Positions 24,411-34,112 of a stretch of 64,000 nucleotides of DNA are shown piece by piece. Source of the stretch: Mycobacterium avium subsp. avium (GTDB lineage Bacteria > Actinomycetota > Actinomycetes > Mycobacteriales > Mycobacteriaceae). The DNA lies in assembly GCF_009741445.1 (NCBI RefSeq), contig NZ_CP046507.1, positions 4,774,001 through 4,838,000 of the forward strand, in the 5' to 3' direction. The notes under the pieces are model-generated. The model was not told the DNA's origin. It saw only the letters and a program-made list of their open reading frames with translations, and did no database searches. Position 1 is the first letter of the stretch. Each line of letters opens with the position of its first letter. Both the position numbers and the translations under genes were made by a program.

Positions 24411-26171
24411 ATGACTTCGATGCACACCCGCGGCCGGCGCACCCCGGGCGCTGCCGTGCAGAGTTCGGCGGTGTCCGACGCCGCCCACGTCGGCGACATC
24501 GTCGGCGCGTTCGGCCGCATCCGGCGCGGCGCCGACGGGGCCGCGGGCGGGCGCTGGCGCCAGCTGCGGACGTTGGCGGTCATCACCGGTCCCGGACTGA
24601 TCGTGATGGTCGGCGACAACGACGCCGGCGGGGTCGCGACCTACGCGCAGGCCGGCCAGAACTACGGGATGGGCCTGCTGTGGACGCTGGTCTTGCTGAT
24701 CCCGGTGCTCTACGTGAACCAGGAAATGGTGCTGCGGCTGGGCGCGGTCGCCCGGGTGGGGCACGCGCGGTTGATCTTCGAGCGGTTCGGCAGGTTCTGG
24801 GGCGCCTTCAGCGTCGGTGATCTGCTGATCCTCAACGCGCTGACGATCGTCACCGAATTCATCGGTGTGGCACTGGCTCTCGGCTTCCTGGGTTGCCCGA
24901 AGATCGTCGCCGTCCCGGCCGCCGCGGCGCTGCTGTTCGCCGTCGTGGCCGGCGGCTCGTTCCGCCGCTGGGAGCGGTTGATGTTCCTGCTGATCGCGGT
25001 GAACGTGCTGATCTTCCCGATGGTCCTGTTGGTGCATCCGGCCCCGAAAACGACTGTGGCCGGGTTGATCCCGCAGTTCCCGGGCGGGCTCAACTCGACC
25101 GTGCTGCTGCTGGTGGTCGCGATCGTGGGCACCACCGTCGCGCCGTGGCAGCTGTTCTTCCAGCAGTCCAACGTGGTGGACAAGCGCATCACCGCGCGCT
25201 GGATCCCTTACGGGCGAGCCGATTTGGTGATCGGGATCGTGGTGGTCATGGTCGGGGCGACGGCGCTGATGGCGGTGACGGCGTTCGGATTGGCCGGGAC
25301 CGCCGCTGCCGGCCACTTCACCGACGCCGGGGCGGTGGCCGCCGGGCTGTCGGCGCACCTGGGCCGCACGGTCGGGGTGTTGTTCGCGATCATCCTGCTG
25401 GACGCCTCGCTGATCGGCGCCAACGCCGTCGGACTGGCGACCTCCTACGCGGTCGGTGACGCCATGGGCAAGCGGCACTCGTTGCACTGGAAGATCACCG
25501 AGGCGCCGCTGTTCTACGGCGGCTACGCGGTGCTGCTCGCGGCGTCGGCCGCGGTCTCCTTCAGCCCGGACCACATCCTGGGCCTGGTGACCCAGGGCGT
25601 GCAGGCGCTGGCCGGCGTGCTGCTGCCCTCGGCGACCGTCTTCCTGGTGTTGCTGTGCAACGACCGGGCGGTGCTGGGGCCGTGGGTGAACACGGTGCGG
25701 CAGAACATCGCCGCGTGGACCATCGTGTGGTGCCTGGTGCTGTTGTCGCTGGCGCTGACGGCGACAACGTTCTTCCCCGATCTGTCCACCGGCACCATCG
25801 AAGCCGGGCTGGCGGCCGGTGCCGTGCTCGGCGTCGTCGCCGGTGCGGTGATGATCGTCGTGGGCCGGCGCCAGCGCGACCTCGCCGAGGCCGAGGCCAT
25901 CGTGCGTACGCTGGGCGGCGGCCTGGATCCCGAGCAGGTCGATGAGCTCGACGACGCGTCGTCGCTGACCCGCGCCGAGCGGCGGGCCGTGCGCCGGCAG
26001 GACCGGGAGAACTGGCAAACCCCCAGCCTGGCCCTGCTCGACCGGCCGGCGATGTCGCCGATGCGCCGGGCGGGGCTGTTCACCCTGCGGGGCTACCTGG
26101 TGGTGGCCGTGGTGTTCGTCATCATCAAGCTCGTGCAGGCCGGCGTGGTCGGCCCGGCCGCCTCACTGTGA
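24411..26171 (+). CDS. NRAMP-family divalent-metal transporter, probably Mg2+ type
   Basis: 586 residues with about 11 membrane segments and a long charged C-terminal region before a final helix. NRAMP fold landmarks are ITGPGLIVMVGDNDAGG (first helix) and VGTTVAPWQLFFQQSNVV (sixth helix). In Mn/Fe NRAMPs these helices carry DPGN and MPH; here they read DNDAGG and APW, so the metal-selecting Met is missing. NRAMP-related Mg2+ transporters also lack it. With a Mg2+ riboswitch upstream, Mg2+ import is the best inference. The ATG at 24411 follows GAGAGAGCGAGG. Confidence 0.8.
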   Translation: MTSMHTRGRRTPGAAVQSSAVSDAAHVGDIVGAFGRIRRGADGAAGGRWRQLRTLAVITGPGLIVMVGDNDAGGVATYAQAGQNYGMGLLWTLVLLIPVLYVNQEMVLRLGAVARVGHARLIFERFGRFWGAFSVGDLLILNALTIVTEFIGVALALGFLGCPKIVAVPAAAALLFAVVAGGSFRRWERLMFLLIAVNVLIFPMVLLVHPAPKTTVAGLIPQFPGGLNSTVLLLVVAIVGTTVAPWQLFFQQSNVVDKRITARWIPYGRADLVIGIVVVMVGATALMAVTAFGLAGTAAAGHFTDAGAVAAGLSAHLGRTVGVLFAIILLDASLIGANAVGLATSYAVGDAMGKRHSLHWKITEAPLFYGGYAVLLAASAAVSFSPDHILGLVTQGVQALAGVLLPSATVFLVLLCNDRAVLGPWVNTVRQNIAAWTIVWCLVLLSLALTATTFFPDLSTGTIEAGLAAGAVLGVVAGAVMIVVGRRQRDLAEAEAIVRTLGGGLDPEQVDELDDASSLTRAERRAVRRQDRENWQTPSLALLDRPAMSPMRRAGLFTLRGYLVVAVVFVIIKLVQAGVVGPAASL

Positions 26172-26172
26172 A

Positions 26173-27117
26173 TCACTGTGAATCAGTGGGCAGCAGAACG
26201 ATTTTCCCGTGGGTGTGCCGCTGCTCGAGTTCGGCGAACGCGTCGGCGACCCGATCCAGCGGATAGGTCGCGGCGATGTCGAACTCGAGGGCGCCGGAGA
26301 CGATCAGATCGGCCATCTCGGCCAGCACTTCCGGGGTCGACGCCTCGGCGCTGCCTTCGGTCTTGGCGCCCACTTCCGCGGCCTTCTCGAAGGAGATGAT
26401 CGTGTCGATCCGCTCCGGTGGCACACCGAGGTCCACGGCGAGCTGCACGTACTGCGGGCCGAAAAGGTCGATGAACGCGTCGATTCCGTCCGGCGCCGCC
26501 TCGCGCAGCCGATCGGCCAGACCGTCCCCGTAGGCGATCGGGACGACACCGTGCGCGCGCAGCCAGTCCGCATTGCCCGGGCCGGCGATGCCGAGCACCC
26601 GCGCCTTGCGCAGCACCAGCAGCTGCGTCACCAGGCTGCCCACCCCGCCCGCGGCCGCCGACACCGCGACCGTCTCACCCGGTTGCGGCGCCACCGCACG
26701 CACCGCGGCGTAGGCCGTCACACCCACCACATACAGCGAACCCGCCACTTCCCAACTCAGTTCGGGCGGCTTGCGGATCAACTGCCCCACCGGGACGGCG
26801 GTGTGGGTGGCATGGCTGGACCGGCGCAGACTGAACCCCAAAACCTCGTCGCCGACCGCGAATTCGGTCACCCCCGGCCCCACCTCCGTGACCACGCCGG
26901 CCAGGTCGCTGCCCTCACCGGAGGGGAAGGTGGCCGGGAACCTCTCGTGCAACGCCCCGACCCGGATGGCGGCCTCCCCGGGATTGATCCCGGCGGCGCG
27001 CACCTCGACGACCACCTCGCCCGGCCCGGGCGCGGGCATCTCGATGTCGGCGACATACAACACCTCGCGTCCGCCGTACCGGTCGAACCGAACCGCGCGC
27101 GCCGCTGCAGCCGTCAT
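26173..27117 (-). CDS. Zinc-independent quinone oxidoreductase (MDR superfamily)
   Basis: 314 residues. Medium-chain dehydrogenase with the GroES-like half (PAPGPGEVVVEVRAAGINPG, GSDLAGVVTEVGPGV) and an NADPH-binding half (ETVAVSAAAGGVGSLVTQLL). The structural zinc Cys cluster is absent, as in QOR enzymes. ATG at 27117 follows GGGGAGGGGA. Convergent with the transporter gene, one base between stops, around a CACTGTGAAT direct duplication. Confidence 0.88.
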   Translation of the reverse strand: MTAAAARAVRFDRYGGREVLYVADIEMPAPGPGEVVVEVRAAGINPGEAAIRVGALHERFPATFPSGEGSDLAGVVTEVGPGVTEFAVGDEVLGFSLRRSSHATHTAVPVGQLIRKPPELSWEVAGSLYVVGVTAYAAVRAVAPQPGETVAVSAAAGGVGSLVTQLLVLRKARVLGIAGPGNADWLRAHGVVPIAYGDGLADRLREAAPDGIDAFIDLFGPQYVQLAVDLGVPPERIDTIISFEKAAEVGAKTEGSAEASTPEVLAEMADLIVSGALEFDIAATYPLDRVADAFAELEQRHTHGKIVLLPTDSQ

Positions 27118-27284
27118 GCCGTTCCCCTCCCCGTCGGATGCCCGCCCCCGCCAGCATAGGCGCGCGGCGGCACTACCCACCGGCCGAGAATTGGGCATAT
27201 GTTCATAACAGCTGCCCGATGCCCACCGGCGTTTCGCCGGCGGCGCCGGGGCGGTGGTGAACCTCGTTGGGGGAAGGAAGCTGC

Positions 27285-27884
27285 GTGCAGGCCGCTCGGA
27301 TCGGCATCGCCGGCTGCGCTGCGGTCGTCATCGCGGCCGCCGGTTGCGGAGGCGGCGGCAAGGGCTCGTCGCCGGGCTCCGGTTCGCCCACGCCGTCGAG
27401 CAGTTCGGGCGCCGTCACCGGCCCGCCGCCGGGACAACCCAGCGACTACGGCTACCTGCTGATCAAGCCGAGCGACGTCGGCGGAGGTCTGAGCGCTCCC
27501 CAGTCACCGATGCTCAACCCCAACAACGCCCCAGGGGCCGCGCAGCTTTTCGCCAACGCCGACAGCAGCCGGCGGCTGTGGGACACCATCGTGATCGCCG
27601 CCGACGCCCCGGCCGCCACCGCCGAACTGGCCGCCACCAAGAGCAGTTACGCCGGCAAGGTGAACGGCGACTGGCGCCCGGTTGCCGTCGGCGCCAACGG
27701 GACAACGATTTCGGGCGGCTCCTCGGACAACACCCAGGCGATGACGGTGCTGTTGTTCACCGAGGGCAGGGCCCTGGTCACCCTGGAATTCGACAGCGCG
27801 CCCAACGACCCGATCGACCCGGCCGTCGCGGTCGACATCGCCCGCAAGCAGGACGCCGCGATCAGGACCGGGCTGCCCGGCTAG
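27285..27884 (+). CDS. Lipoprotein of unknown function
   Basis: 199 residues. Signal peptide with lipobox IAAAGC gives an acylated Cys about residue 21. A low-complexity Gly/Ser/Pro linker follows (GGGGKGSSPGSGSPTPSSSS), then a soluble domain containing PSDYGYLLIKPSDVGGGL and LVTLEFDS. The domain resembles mycobacterial lipoproteins of the DUF5642/sensor-like type, but I do not recognise it firmly. GTG at 27285 has GGAAGGAAG just upstream. Confidence 0.75.
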   Translation: MQAARIGIAGCAAVVIAAAGCGGGGKGSSPGSGSPTPSSSSGAVTGPPPGQPSDYGYLLIKPSDVGGGLSAPQSPMLNPNNAPGAAQLFANADSSRRLWDTIVIAADAPAATAELAATKSSYAGKVNGDWRPVAVGANGTTISGGSSDNTQAMTVLLFTEGRALVTLEFDSAPNDPIDPAVAVDIARKQDAAIRTGLPG

Positions 27885-27995
27885 CCGCGAAAGACCGCCG
27901 GGGCCAATGTGTTTCGGTGACGGCAACGGATGCTGCGAGTCGGCGGAGCCGAAACCGGCGGCGGCCGTTGCCATCTGACGATGGCCGGTCGCCGG

Positions 27996-28754
27996 TCAGG
28001 CCACGACCTGGATGGGGTCGCCGACGTTGACCTCGTTGAAGTACCACGCGGCGTTATCGGGGCTCAGGTTGATGCATCCATGGCTGACGTTCGCGTAGCC
28101 CTGCGAGTCGACCGACCACGGCGCCGAATGCACGTACACCCCGCTCCAGGTGACCCGAACCGCGTACTGGGCGGTGATCTTGTAGCCCTCCGGCGAGCTG
28201 AGCGGGATGCCGATGGTGCGCGAGTCCATCACCACCGAACGCTGCTTTTCCAGCGCGGTGAAGTTACCGATCGGGGTGGGCCGGCTGGGTTTGCCCATCG
28301 ACGCCGGCATGGTGCGCAGCACCTCGCCGTTGCGGCTCACGGTGAAGGTGTGTTTGGAGATGCTGGCAACGCCCAGCAGCGCGTCGCCGGTGTCGAAACC
28401 GGTGGTCAGCGCCTGCACGCCGACCGAAACGTGGCCGTGCGCGGGCCAATACCGGTTCGGGACGAACCGGACGACCGTGTTGTCGTCGGCCCACTCGAAA
28501 TGCCCGCGGACACCGGCCGGCGACACCACGTGAATCGACCGCTCGACGGCGGCCCGGTCGGCCGCCGGTGCGGTGAACGTCACGACGATCGGGTGGGCCA
28601 CACCCACCACGGCCCCGTTGGCGGGCAAAATCGAGGCGATGCCGGGGACTGGCTGGGGCAACGGCACCGAAGCGCCGCCGCGGCCGACCGGCGCTACCAG
28701 GGCCATGACCGTGATCGCGACCATAACAAATAGATAACGACCCGCTCGACGCAT
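27996..28754 (-). CDS. ldtA: L,D-transpeptidase LdtA
   Basis: Forms 3-3 crosslinks in peptidoglycan. 252 residues: N-terminal signal or anchor (about 5-28), an Ig-like domain (ASILPANGAVVGVAHPIVVT on), and a YkuD catalytic domain with SGVYVHSAPWS and the active-site motif VSHGCINLSP (nucleophilic Cys). Length matches Rv0116c (251). The ATG at 28754 follows AAGGGTGG; an upstream ATG at 28787 is less likely. Divergent from the isochorismatase gene. Confidence 0.93.
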   Translation of the reverse strand: MRRAGRYLFVMVAITVMALVAPVGRGGASVPLPQPVPGIASILPANGAVVGVAHPIVVTFTAPAADRAAVERSIHVVSPAGVRGHFEWADDNTVVRFVPNRYWPAHGHVSVGVQALTTGFDTGDALLGVASISKHTFTVSRNGEVLRTMPASMGKPSRPTPIGNFTALEKQRSVVMDSRTIGIPLSSPEGYKITAQYAVRVTWSGVYVHSAPWSVDSQGYANVSHGCINLSPDNAAWYFNEVNVGDPIQVVA

Positions 28755-28905
28755 AGCGTCCACCCTTCGAGATGGTGCGATCAACACACCGATATTCTAC
28801 TTGTTGTCCGCCGACCACCGGTTTCAGCAAACAATGACAGTTCGGTTCGGTCGGCGCGGTCGCGTTCCGATCACCGGTTGGGTGCAATCGCGGCGAGGAG
28901 TGGGC

Positions 28906-29553
28906 ATGGCTGGTGAGGATCACTACACGCGTCCCTGCGCGGACTCGGCGGCGCTGGTGCTGATCGACGTGCAACGCGATTTCTACGCCGACGACGCCCC
29001 GATGCGAGTCGAGGGAACGAGTGCGGCGCTCGGCGCAATGGCCGAGCTGGCCCGCGCCTTCCGGCGCCGCGAGCTGCCGATCGTGCACGTGGTGCGCCTG
29101 TACCGGGCCGACGGGTCGAACGCCGACCCGGTGCGGCGCCGCTTTATCGAGGACGGCGCCCGCGTGGCGGAGCCGGGCAGCCCCGGCTCACAGATCACGC
29201 CCGAGCTGTTGCCGAAAGCCGTTGAGCTGGACCACCAATTGCTGCTCTCCGGTGGCTTCCAGCAGATCGGGCCGGCCGAGCACGTGATGTACAAGCCGCG
29301 CTGGGGAGCCTTCTACGGCACCAAGCTCGAGCAGCATCTGCGCGAAAGCGGCACGGACACATTGGTTTTCGCGGGCTGCAATTTCCCCAACTGTCCCCGC
29401 ACGTCGATCTACGAGGCGTCCGAACGCGACTTTCGCATCGTGCTGGTGACCGACGCCATCTCGGGTTTGTACGACCGCGGCGCCCAGGAATGCCGGGCCA
29501 TCGGGGTGGCGGTGCGCGACACCGCGCAGACGCTGGATTGGCTCGGCGGGTAG
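28906..29553 (+). CDS. Isochorismatase-family cysteine hydrolase
   Basis: 215 residues. The catalytic triad positions are visible: Asp in LVLIDVQRDFY, Lys in YKPRWGAFYGT and Cys in FAGCNFPNCPRTSIYEA. Such enzymes hydrolyse amides or vinyl ethers (nicotinamidase, isochorismatase, N-carbamoyl hydrolases); substrate unknown. ATG at 28906 is preceded by GAGGAG. Located 57 bp before oxyS on the same strand. Confidence 0.85.
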   Translation: MAGEDHYTRPCADSAALVLIDVQRDFYADDAPMRVEGTSAALGAMAELARAFRRRELPIVHVVRLYRADGSNADPVRRRFIEDGARVAEPGSPGSQITPELLPKAVELDHQLLLSGGFQQIGPAEHVMYKPRWGAFYGTKLEQHLRESGTDTLVFAGCNFPNCPRTSIYEASERDFRIVLVTDAISGLYDRGAQECRAIGVAVRDTAQTLDWLGG

Positions 29554-29610
29554 CCGCGGGTTAGCCTCGGCGAGATCGCAAGGCCGAGCCCGACCACGAC
29601 AGGAGTGCGG

Positions 29611-30543
29611 GTGCTGTTCCGTCAGCTGGAGTACTTCGTGGCGGTGGCCTCCGAGCGGCACTTCGCCCGGGCCGCCGAGAAGTGCTTCGTGTCCCAGCCG
29701 GCGCTGTCCGCCGCGATCGCCAAGCTGGAAAAGGAGCTGAACGTCACGCTGATCAATCGTGGCCACAGTTTCGAGGGCCTCACCCCCGAGGGTGAGCGAT
29801 TGGTGGTGTGGGCCAGGCGGATTCTCGCCGAGCACGACGCGTTCAAGGCCGAGGTCGACGCCGTTCGGTCGGGGGTCACCGGGACGCTTCGGCTGGGCAC
29901 CGTGCCGACCGCGTCCACCACCGCGTCCCTGCTGCTGTCCGCGTTCTGCTCCGCGCACCCGTTGGTGAAGGTGCAGATCCTGTCCCGGCTCTCGGCCGGC
30001 GAGCTGTACCGGCGGTTGCGCGAGTTCGAACTCGACGCTGCCATCGCCCATACCGCGCCCGACGACATCCCCGACGTGAACCTGGTGCCGGTCTACCGCG
30101 AGCGTTATGTGTTGCTGGCACCGGCGGACCTGCTTGCATCCGGCGCCGCCACCATGACCTGGGTGCAGGCCGCCCAGTTGCCGCTGGCCCTGCTCACCCC
30201 GGACATGCGGGACCGCCAGATCATCGACCGGGCGTTCGCCGACCACGGCATCACGCTGCACCCGCAGGTCGAAACCGACTCCGTGGCTTCGCTGTTCGCG
30301 CAGGCGTCGGCGGGTAGTTGGGCGTCCATCGTGCCGCACACCTGGCTGTGGGCATCGCCGCTGGGCCCCGGCATCCGGGCGGTGGAGTTGGTCGATCCGG
30401 TGCTCACCGCCGACGTGGTGCTGGCCATCAAGTCGCACGGCCCCGGCTCGCCGATCGCGCGGGCGCTGGCCGCGTCCGCCGGCCGGCTGCAGCTGAACGA
30501 CTTCTTCGACGCGCAGCTGCTGGGCGTCACGCGCCGGCGCTGA
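29611..30543 (+). CDS. oxyS: LysR-family regulator OxyS
   Basis: 310 residues. LysR HTH: LEYFVAVASERHFARAAEKC and SQPALSAAIAKLEKEL. The C-terminal co-inducer domain starts about residue 90 (GTLRLGTVPTASTTASLLL). M. tuberculosis OxyS (Rv0117) is a thiol-sensing LysR linked to the oxidative response. GTG at 29611 (AGGAG 5 nt upstream) gives the same VLFRQLEYF start as remembered for Rv0117. Its 3' end overlaps the convergent oxcA by 17 bp. Confidence 0.93.
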   Translation: MLFRQLEYFVAVASERHFARAAEKCFVSQPALSAAIAKLEKELNVTLINRGHSFEGLTPEGERLVVWARRILAEHDAFKAEVDAVRSGVTGTLRLGTVPTASTTASLLLSAFCSAHPLVKVQILSRLSAGELYRRLREFELDAAIAHTAPDDIPDVNLVPVYRERYVLLAPADLLASGAATMTWVQAAQLPLALLTPDMRDRQIIDRAFADHGITLHPQVETDSVASLFAQASAGSWASIVPHTWLWASPLGPGIRAVELVDPVLTADVVLAIKSHGPGSPIARALAASAGRLQLNDFFDAQLLGVTRRR

Positions 30544-32269
30544 CCGCGGCCGGCGACGCCGCGCTGGCCGGGTTCCGGTTGGCCAGGTGGCCGCTTTCCA
30601 TCCCGGCGGTCGGATCGAGCTCGCAGTCGATCAGCGACGGCCCGCCGGAGCCGATCGCCTCCGTCAGCGCCGCCCGCAGTTCGGCCGCCGTGCTGACGTG
30701 ATATCCCTTGCCGCCGAACGCCTCCGCGATCAGCTCGTGGCGGGCCCGGGCGCTGAGCACGGTGGGCGCCGGGTCATCCCCGTGCGGGGCCTCGTCGCCG
30801 CGGTAGACACCGCCGTTGTTGAGGATGACGACGGTCACCGGCAGGCGGTAGCGGCAGATGGTCTCGATCTCCATCCCGCTGAAGCCGAACGCGCTGTCGC
30901 CCTCGATCGCGACCACCGGCCGACCGGTCTCGACCGCGGCGCCGATGGCGAAGCCCATGCCGATGCCCATCACGCCCCAGGTTCCGGTGTCGAGCCGGTG
31001 CCGAGGCAGTTCCATGTCGACGACGTTGCGGGCCAGGTCGAGCGCGTTGGCCCCCTCGTTGACCACGTAGACGTCGCGGTTGTCTTGCAGCACAGCGCGA
31101 ATCGCGCCCAGGGCGTTGTAGAACCGCATCGGGTGCGGGTCCTCGGCGAGGCGCTCGCGCATCTTGGCGTCGTTGTGGGCCCGGCGCTCGGCCAGTTCCT
31201 CGGTCCACCGCGCCGGTACGGTGATCGGCCGGGCGGCCAGCGCGTCGCACAGCGCGGACATCACCGAGCCGATGTCGCCGGCCAGCGGCGCGGCGATCTG
31301 CTGGTTGCTGTCGAACTCCGACGGCTCGATGTCGACCTGGACGAACTTGACGCCGGCCGACCATTGCGGCGATTCCCCGTGTCCCAGAAGCCAATTCAGC
31401 CGGGCGCCGACCAACAGCACCGCGTCGGCGCGCCCGATGGCCAGCGAGCGCGCGGCCGCGACGGACTGTGGGTGCGCGTCCGGTATCAGCCCCTTGGCCA
31501 TCGACATCGGCAGGAACGGAATCCCGGTGCACTCGACGAATCGCCGAATCTCGTTGTCGGCCTGGGCGTATGCCGCGCCCTTGCCCAGCACGATCAACGG
31601 CCGCCGGGCGTTGGTGAGCACGTCCAGCGCGCGATCGAGCGCCTCGGGCGCGGGCAGCTGGCGGGGGGCGGGGTCGACGACCCGCCACAGCGTGCCGGCG
31701 GCGGCCGAAGCGTCCATGGCCTGGCCCAGGACGTCGCCGGGGATGTCCAGGAAGACACCGCCGGGGCGGCCGGAGACCGCCGTCCGCACGGCGCGCGCGA
31801 CGCCGCGGCCGATGTCGTCGACGCGGTTGATCCGGTACGCCGCCTTCGCGAAAGGCCTTGCGGCGTCCAGCTGGTCGAGGTCCTGGTAATCGCCGCGGCG
31901 CAGATCGACCAGCGCCCGATCGCTCGAGCCGGAGATCTGGATCATCGGGAAGCAGTTCGTCGTGGCGTTCGCCAGCGCGGGCAGGGCGTTGAGGAAGCCG
32001 GGTCCCGACGTGGTCAGGCACACGCCGGGACGACGGGTGAGGAATCCCGCGGCTGCCGCCGCGTTGCCGGCCGAGGCCTCCTGCCGAAAGCCGAGGTAGC
32101 GGATGCCCGACGCCTGCGCGACGCGGGCCAGGTCGGTGATCGGAATGCCGACGATGCCGTAGATGGTCGCGACATCGTTGGCCCGCAGCGCCTGCACCAC
32201 CAGATGGAAGCCGTCGATCAGCCGTGCGGATTCCGGCGCCGGGCCGGCGGATGCCGAGGTTGCGGACAT
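30527..32269 (-). CDS. oxcA: Oxalyl-CoA decarboxylase / 2-hydroxyacyl-CoA lyase-type TPP enzyme
   Basis: 580 residues (Rv0118c is 582). The TPP-activating Glu lies in GFRQEASAGNAAAA, and the cofactor motif is EGDSAFGFSGMEIETI with VVILNNGGVYRG, a canonical GD...NN pair. The family decarboxylates oxalyl-CoA or cleaves 2-hydroxyacyl-CoA to formyl-CoA plus aldehyde. ATG at 32269 has GGAG 7 nt upstream. Divergent from fadD7 over 241 bp. Confidence 0.9.
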   Translation of the reverse strand: MSATSASAGPAPESARLIDGFHLVVQALRANDVATIYGIVGIPITDLARVAQASGIRYLGFRQEASAGNAAAAAGFLTRRPGVCLTTSGPGFLNALPALANATTNCFPMIQISGSSDRALVDLRRGDYQDLDQLDAARPFAKAAYRINRVDDIGRGVARAVRTAVSGRPGGVFLDIPGDVLGQAMDASAAAGTLWRVVDPAPRQLPAPEALDRALDVLTNARRPLIVLGKGAAYAQADNEIRRFVECTGIPFLPMSMAKGLIPDAHPQSVAAARSLAIGRADAVLLVGARLNWLLGHGESPQWSAGVKFVQVDIEPSEFDSNQQIAAPLAGDIGSVMSALCDALAARPITVPARWTEELAERRAHNDAKMRERLAEDPHPMRFYNALGAIRAVLQDNRDVYVVNEGANALDLARNVVDMELPRHRLDTGTWGVMGIGMGFAIGAAVETGRPVVAIEGDSAFGFSGMEIETICRYRLPVTVVILNNGGVYRGDEAPHGDDPAPTVLSARARHELIAEAFGGKGYHVSTAAELRAALTEAIGSGGPSLIDCELDPTAGMESGHLANRNPASAASPAAVSAGA

Positions 32270-32510
32270 GTGGCGACTCCTGCCGTGCGGGTGTGGATAC
32301 TGCCCAGCCATCACAATGACCCCGCCGACCGTCAGGTGTCCAAGTCGAACGCGCTATCCGGCCATTCACGACGTTTATCGCGGCAGGTCAGCGCCGGGAC
32401 GGCCGGGGTCGATAATTGGAGCTTATCGATCGTGAGCGGATCGGTATTGGACGCAGCGCAACGGCGCCCGGCATGGTGGCAGCGACGGCACAACGGGAAA
32501 GGATGTGGCG

Positions 32511-34094
32511 ATGACGTCCGAGGCGACACCGAGCGCGACGGCCGCCGGACCGCGGCTGGCCGACCTGGTCGAGGCGGCCGCGCAGCGGGCGCCGCGGGCG
32601 CCGGCGCTGCTGGTCGCCTCCGGGCGCACCCCGATCGCCTATGCGGATCTGGTCCGGCTCGTCGATGACCTGGCCGCCCGGCTGCGGGCCGCCGGTTTGG
32701 GGCCGGGCGACCGGGTCGGGCTGCGCGCCGGCAGCAACCCCGAATTCGTGGTCGCGCTGCTGGCCGCGTCGCGGGCGGATCTCGTTGTGGCGCCGCTGGA
32801 TCCGGCCCTGCCCGCCGCCGACCAGCTGTCCCGCAGCCGGTCGGTGGGCGCTCGGGCGGTGCTCGTCGACCGGCTCGGCGAGGGCCAGACGGCACCCGAG
32901 AGCGCCCCCTGCTGGCCGGTCACCGTCACGGTCGGGCCCGACGACGGCGCCCCGACGGTCGACCTGACCGTCACCGCGGCGCCCACACACGACGTGACCG
33001 CGCCGCAGGGCCTGCGCGACGACGACGCCATGATCATGTTCACCGGGGGAACCACCGGGGCACCGAAAATGGTGCCCTGGACCCGGCACAACATCGCCGC
33101 CTCGATCCGGTCTATTGTCGCCGGATACGGGCTGGGGCCGCGGGATGCGACGGTGGCGGTGATGCCGCTCTACCACGGGCACGGTCTGCTGGCCGCGCTG
33201 CTGGCCACCCTGGCATCCGGGGGAGCGGTGTTGTTGCCCGCGCGCGGAAAGTTCTCGGCGCACACCTTCTGGGACGACATCTCCGCCGTCGGCGCCACCT
33301 GGTACACGGCCGTCCCGACCATCCATCAGATCCTGCTGGAGCGTGCCCGCACCGAAGCGCCGCGCGGCACCCACGCGCTGCGGTTCATCCGCAGCTGCAG
33401 CGCGCCGCTGACGGCCGAGACCGCGCAGGCGCTGCAGGACACCTTCGGTGCGCCCGTGGTGTGCGCCTTCGGGATGACCGAGGCCACCCACCAGGTGTCC
33501 ACCACCGCCATCGACGGCGCCGTGCACAGCGAAAACCCCGGCGCCACACCGGGTCTCGTCGGCCGGTCGACCGGCCCGGACATCCGGATCGCCGGGCCGG
33601 ACGGGCAACCGCTGCCCGCCGACACCGTCGGCGAGGTCTGGCTGCGCGGCGCCACCGTGGTGCGCGGCTACCTCGGCGATCCGGCGATCACCGCCGCCAA
33701 CTTCACCGACGGGTGGCTGCACACCGGCGACCTGGGCACCCTGTCGGCCGCCGGCGACCTGGTCATCCGCGGCCGGATCAAGGAACTGATCAACCGGGGC
33801 GGGGAGAAGATCTCGCCGGAACGGGTCGAGGGTGTGCTGGCCGGCCACCCCGACGTGCTGGAGGCGGCCGTGTTCGGCCGGCCGGACCAGCTGTACGGCG
33901 AAACGGTGGCCGCGGTGATCGTCACCCGCGGCTCGGCGGCGCCGACGGCCGACGAGCTGGCGTCGTTCTGCCGGGAACGGCTGGCGCCCTTCGAGGTGCC
34001 GGCCGAGTTCCGGCGGGCCGCCGAGCTGCCGCACACCGCGAAGGGCTCGCTGGACCGCCGCGCGGTGGCCGAACAATTCGGCGAAAGCGCTTGA
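32511..34094 (+). CDS. fadD7: Acyl-CoA synthetase FadD7
   Basis: 527 residues of the ANL superfamily: P-loop FTGGTTGAPKM, AFGMTEATHQ adenylate motif, LHTGDLG, and the hinge plus Lys loop GRIKELINRGGEKISP, ending with the catalytic Lys in HTAKGSLDR. Close relatives include plant and yeast oxalyl-CoA synthetase-type enzymes, and oxcA is adjacent and divergent, so oxalate or a short acid is a reasonable substrate guess. ATG at 32511 follows AAAGGA. Confidence 0.9.
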   Translation: MTSEATPSATAAGPRLADLVEAAAQRAPRAPALLVASGRTPIAYADLVRLVDDLAARLRAAGLGPGDRVGLRAGSNPEFVVALLAASRADLVVAPLDPALPAADQLSRSRSVGARAVLVDRLGEGQTAPESAPCWPVTVTVGPDDGAPTVDLTVTAAPTHDVTAPQGLRDDDAMIMFTGGTTGAPKMVPWTRHNIAASIRSIVAGYGLGPRDATVAVMPLYHGHGLLAALLATLASGGAVLLPARGKFSAHTFWDDISAVGATWYTAVPTIHQILLERARTEAPRGTHALRFIRSCSAPLTAETAQALQDTFGAPVVCAFGMTEATHQVSTTAIDGAVHSENPGATPGLVGRSTGPDIRIAGPDGQPLPADTVGEVWLRGATVVRGYLGDPAITAANFTDGWLHTGDLGTLSAAGDLVIRGRIKELINRGGEKISPERVEGVLAGHPDVLEAAVFGRPDQLYGETVAAVIVTRGSAAPTADELASFCRERLAPFEVPAEFRRAAELPHTAKGSLDRRAVAEQFGESA

Positions 34095-34112
34095 CCGGCA
34101 GTGTGATTCGGG

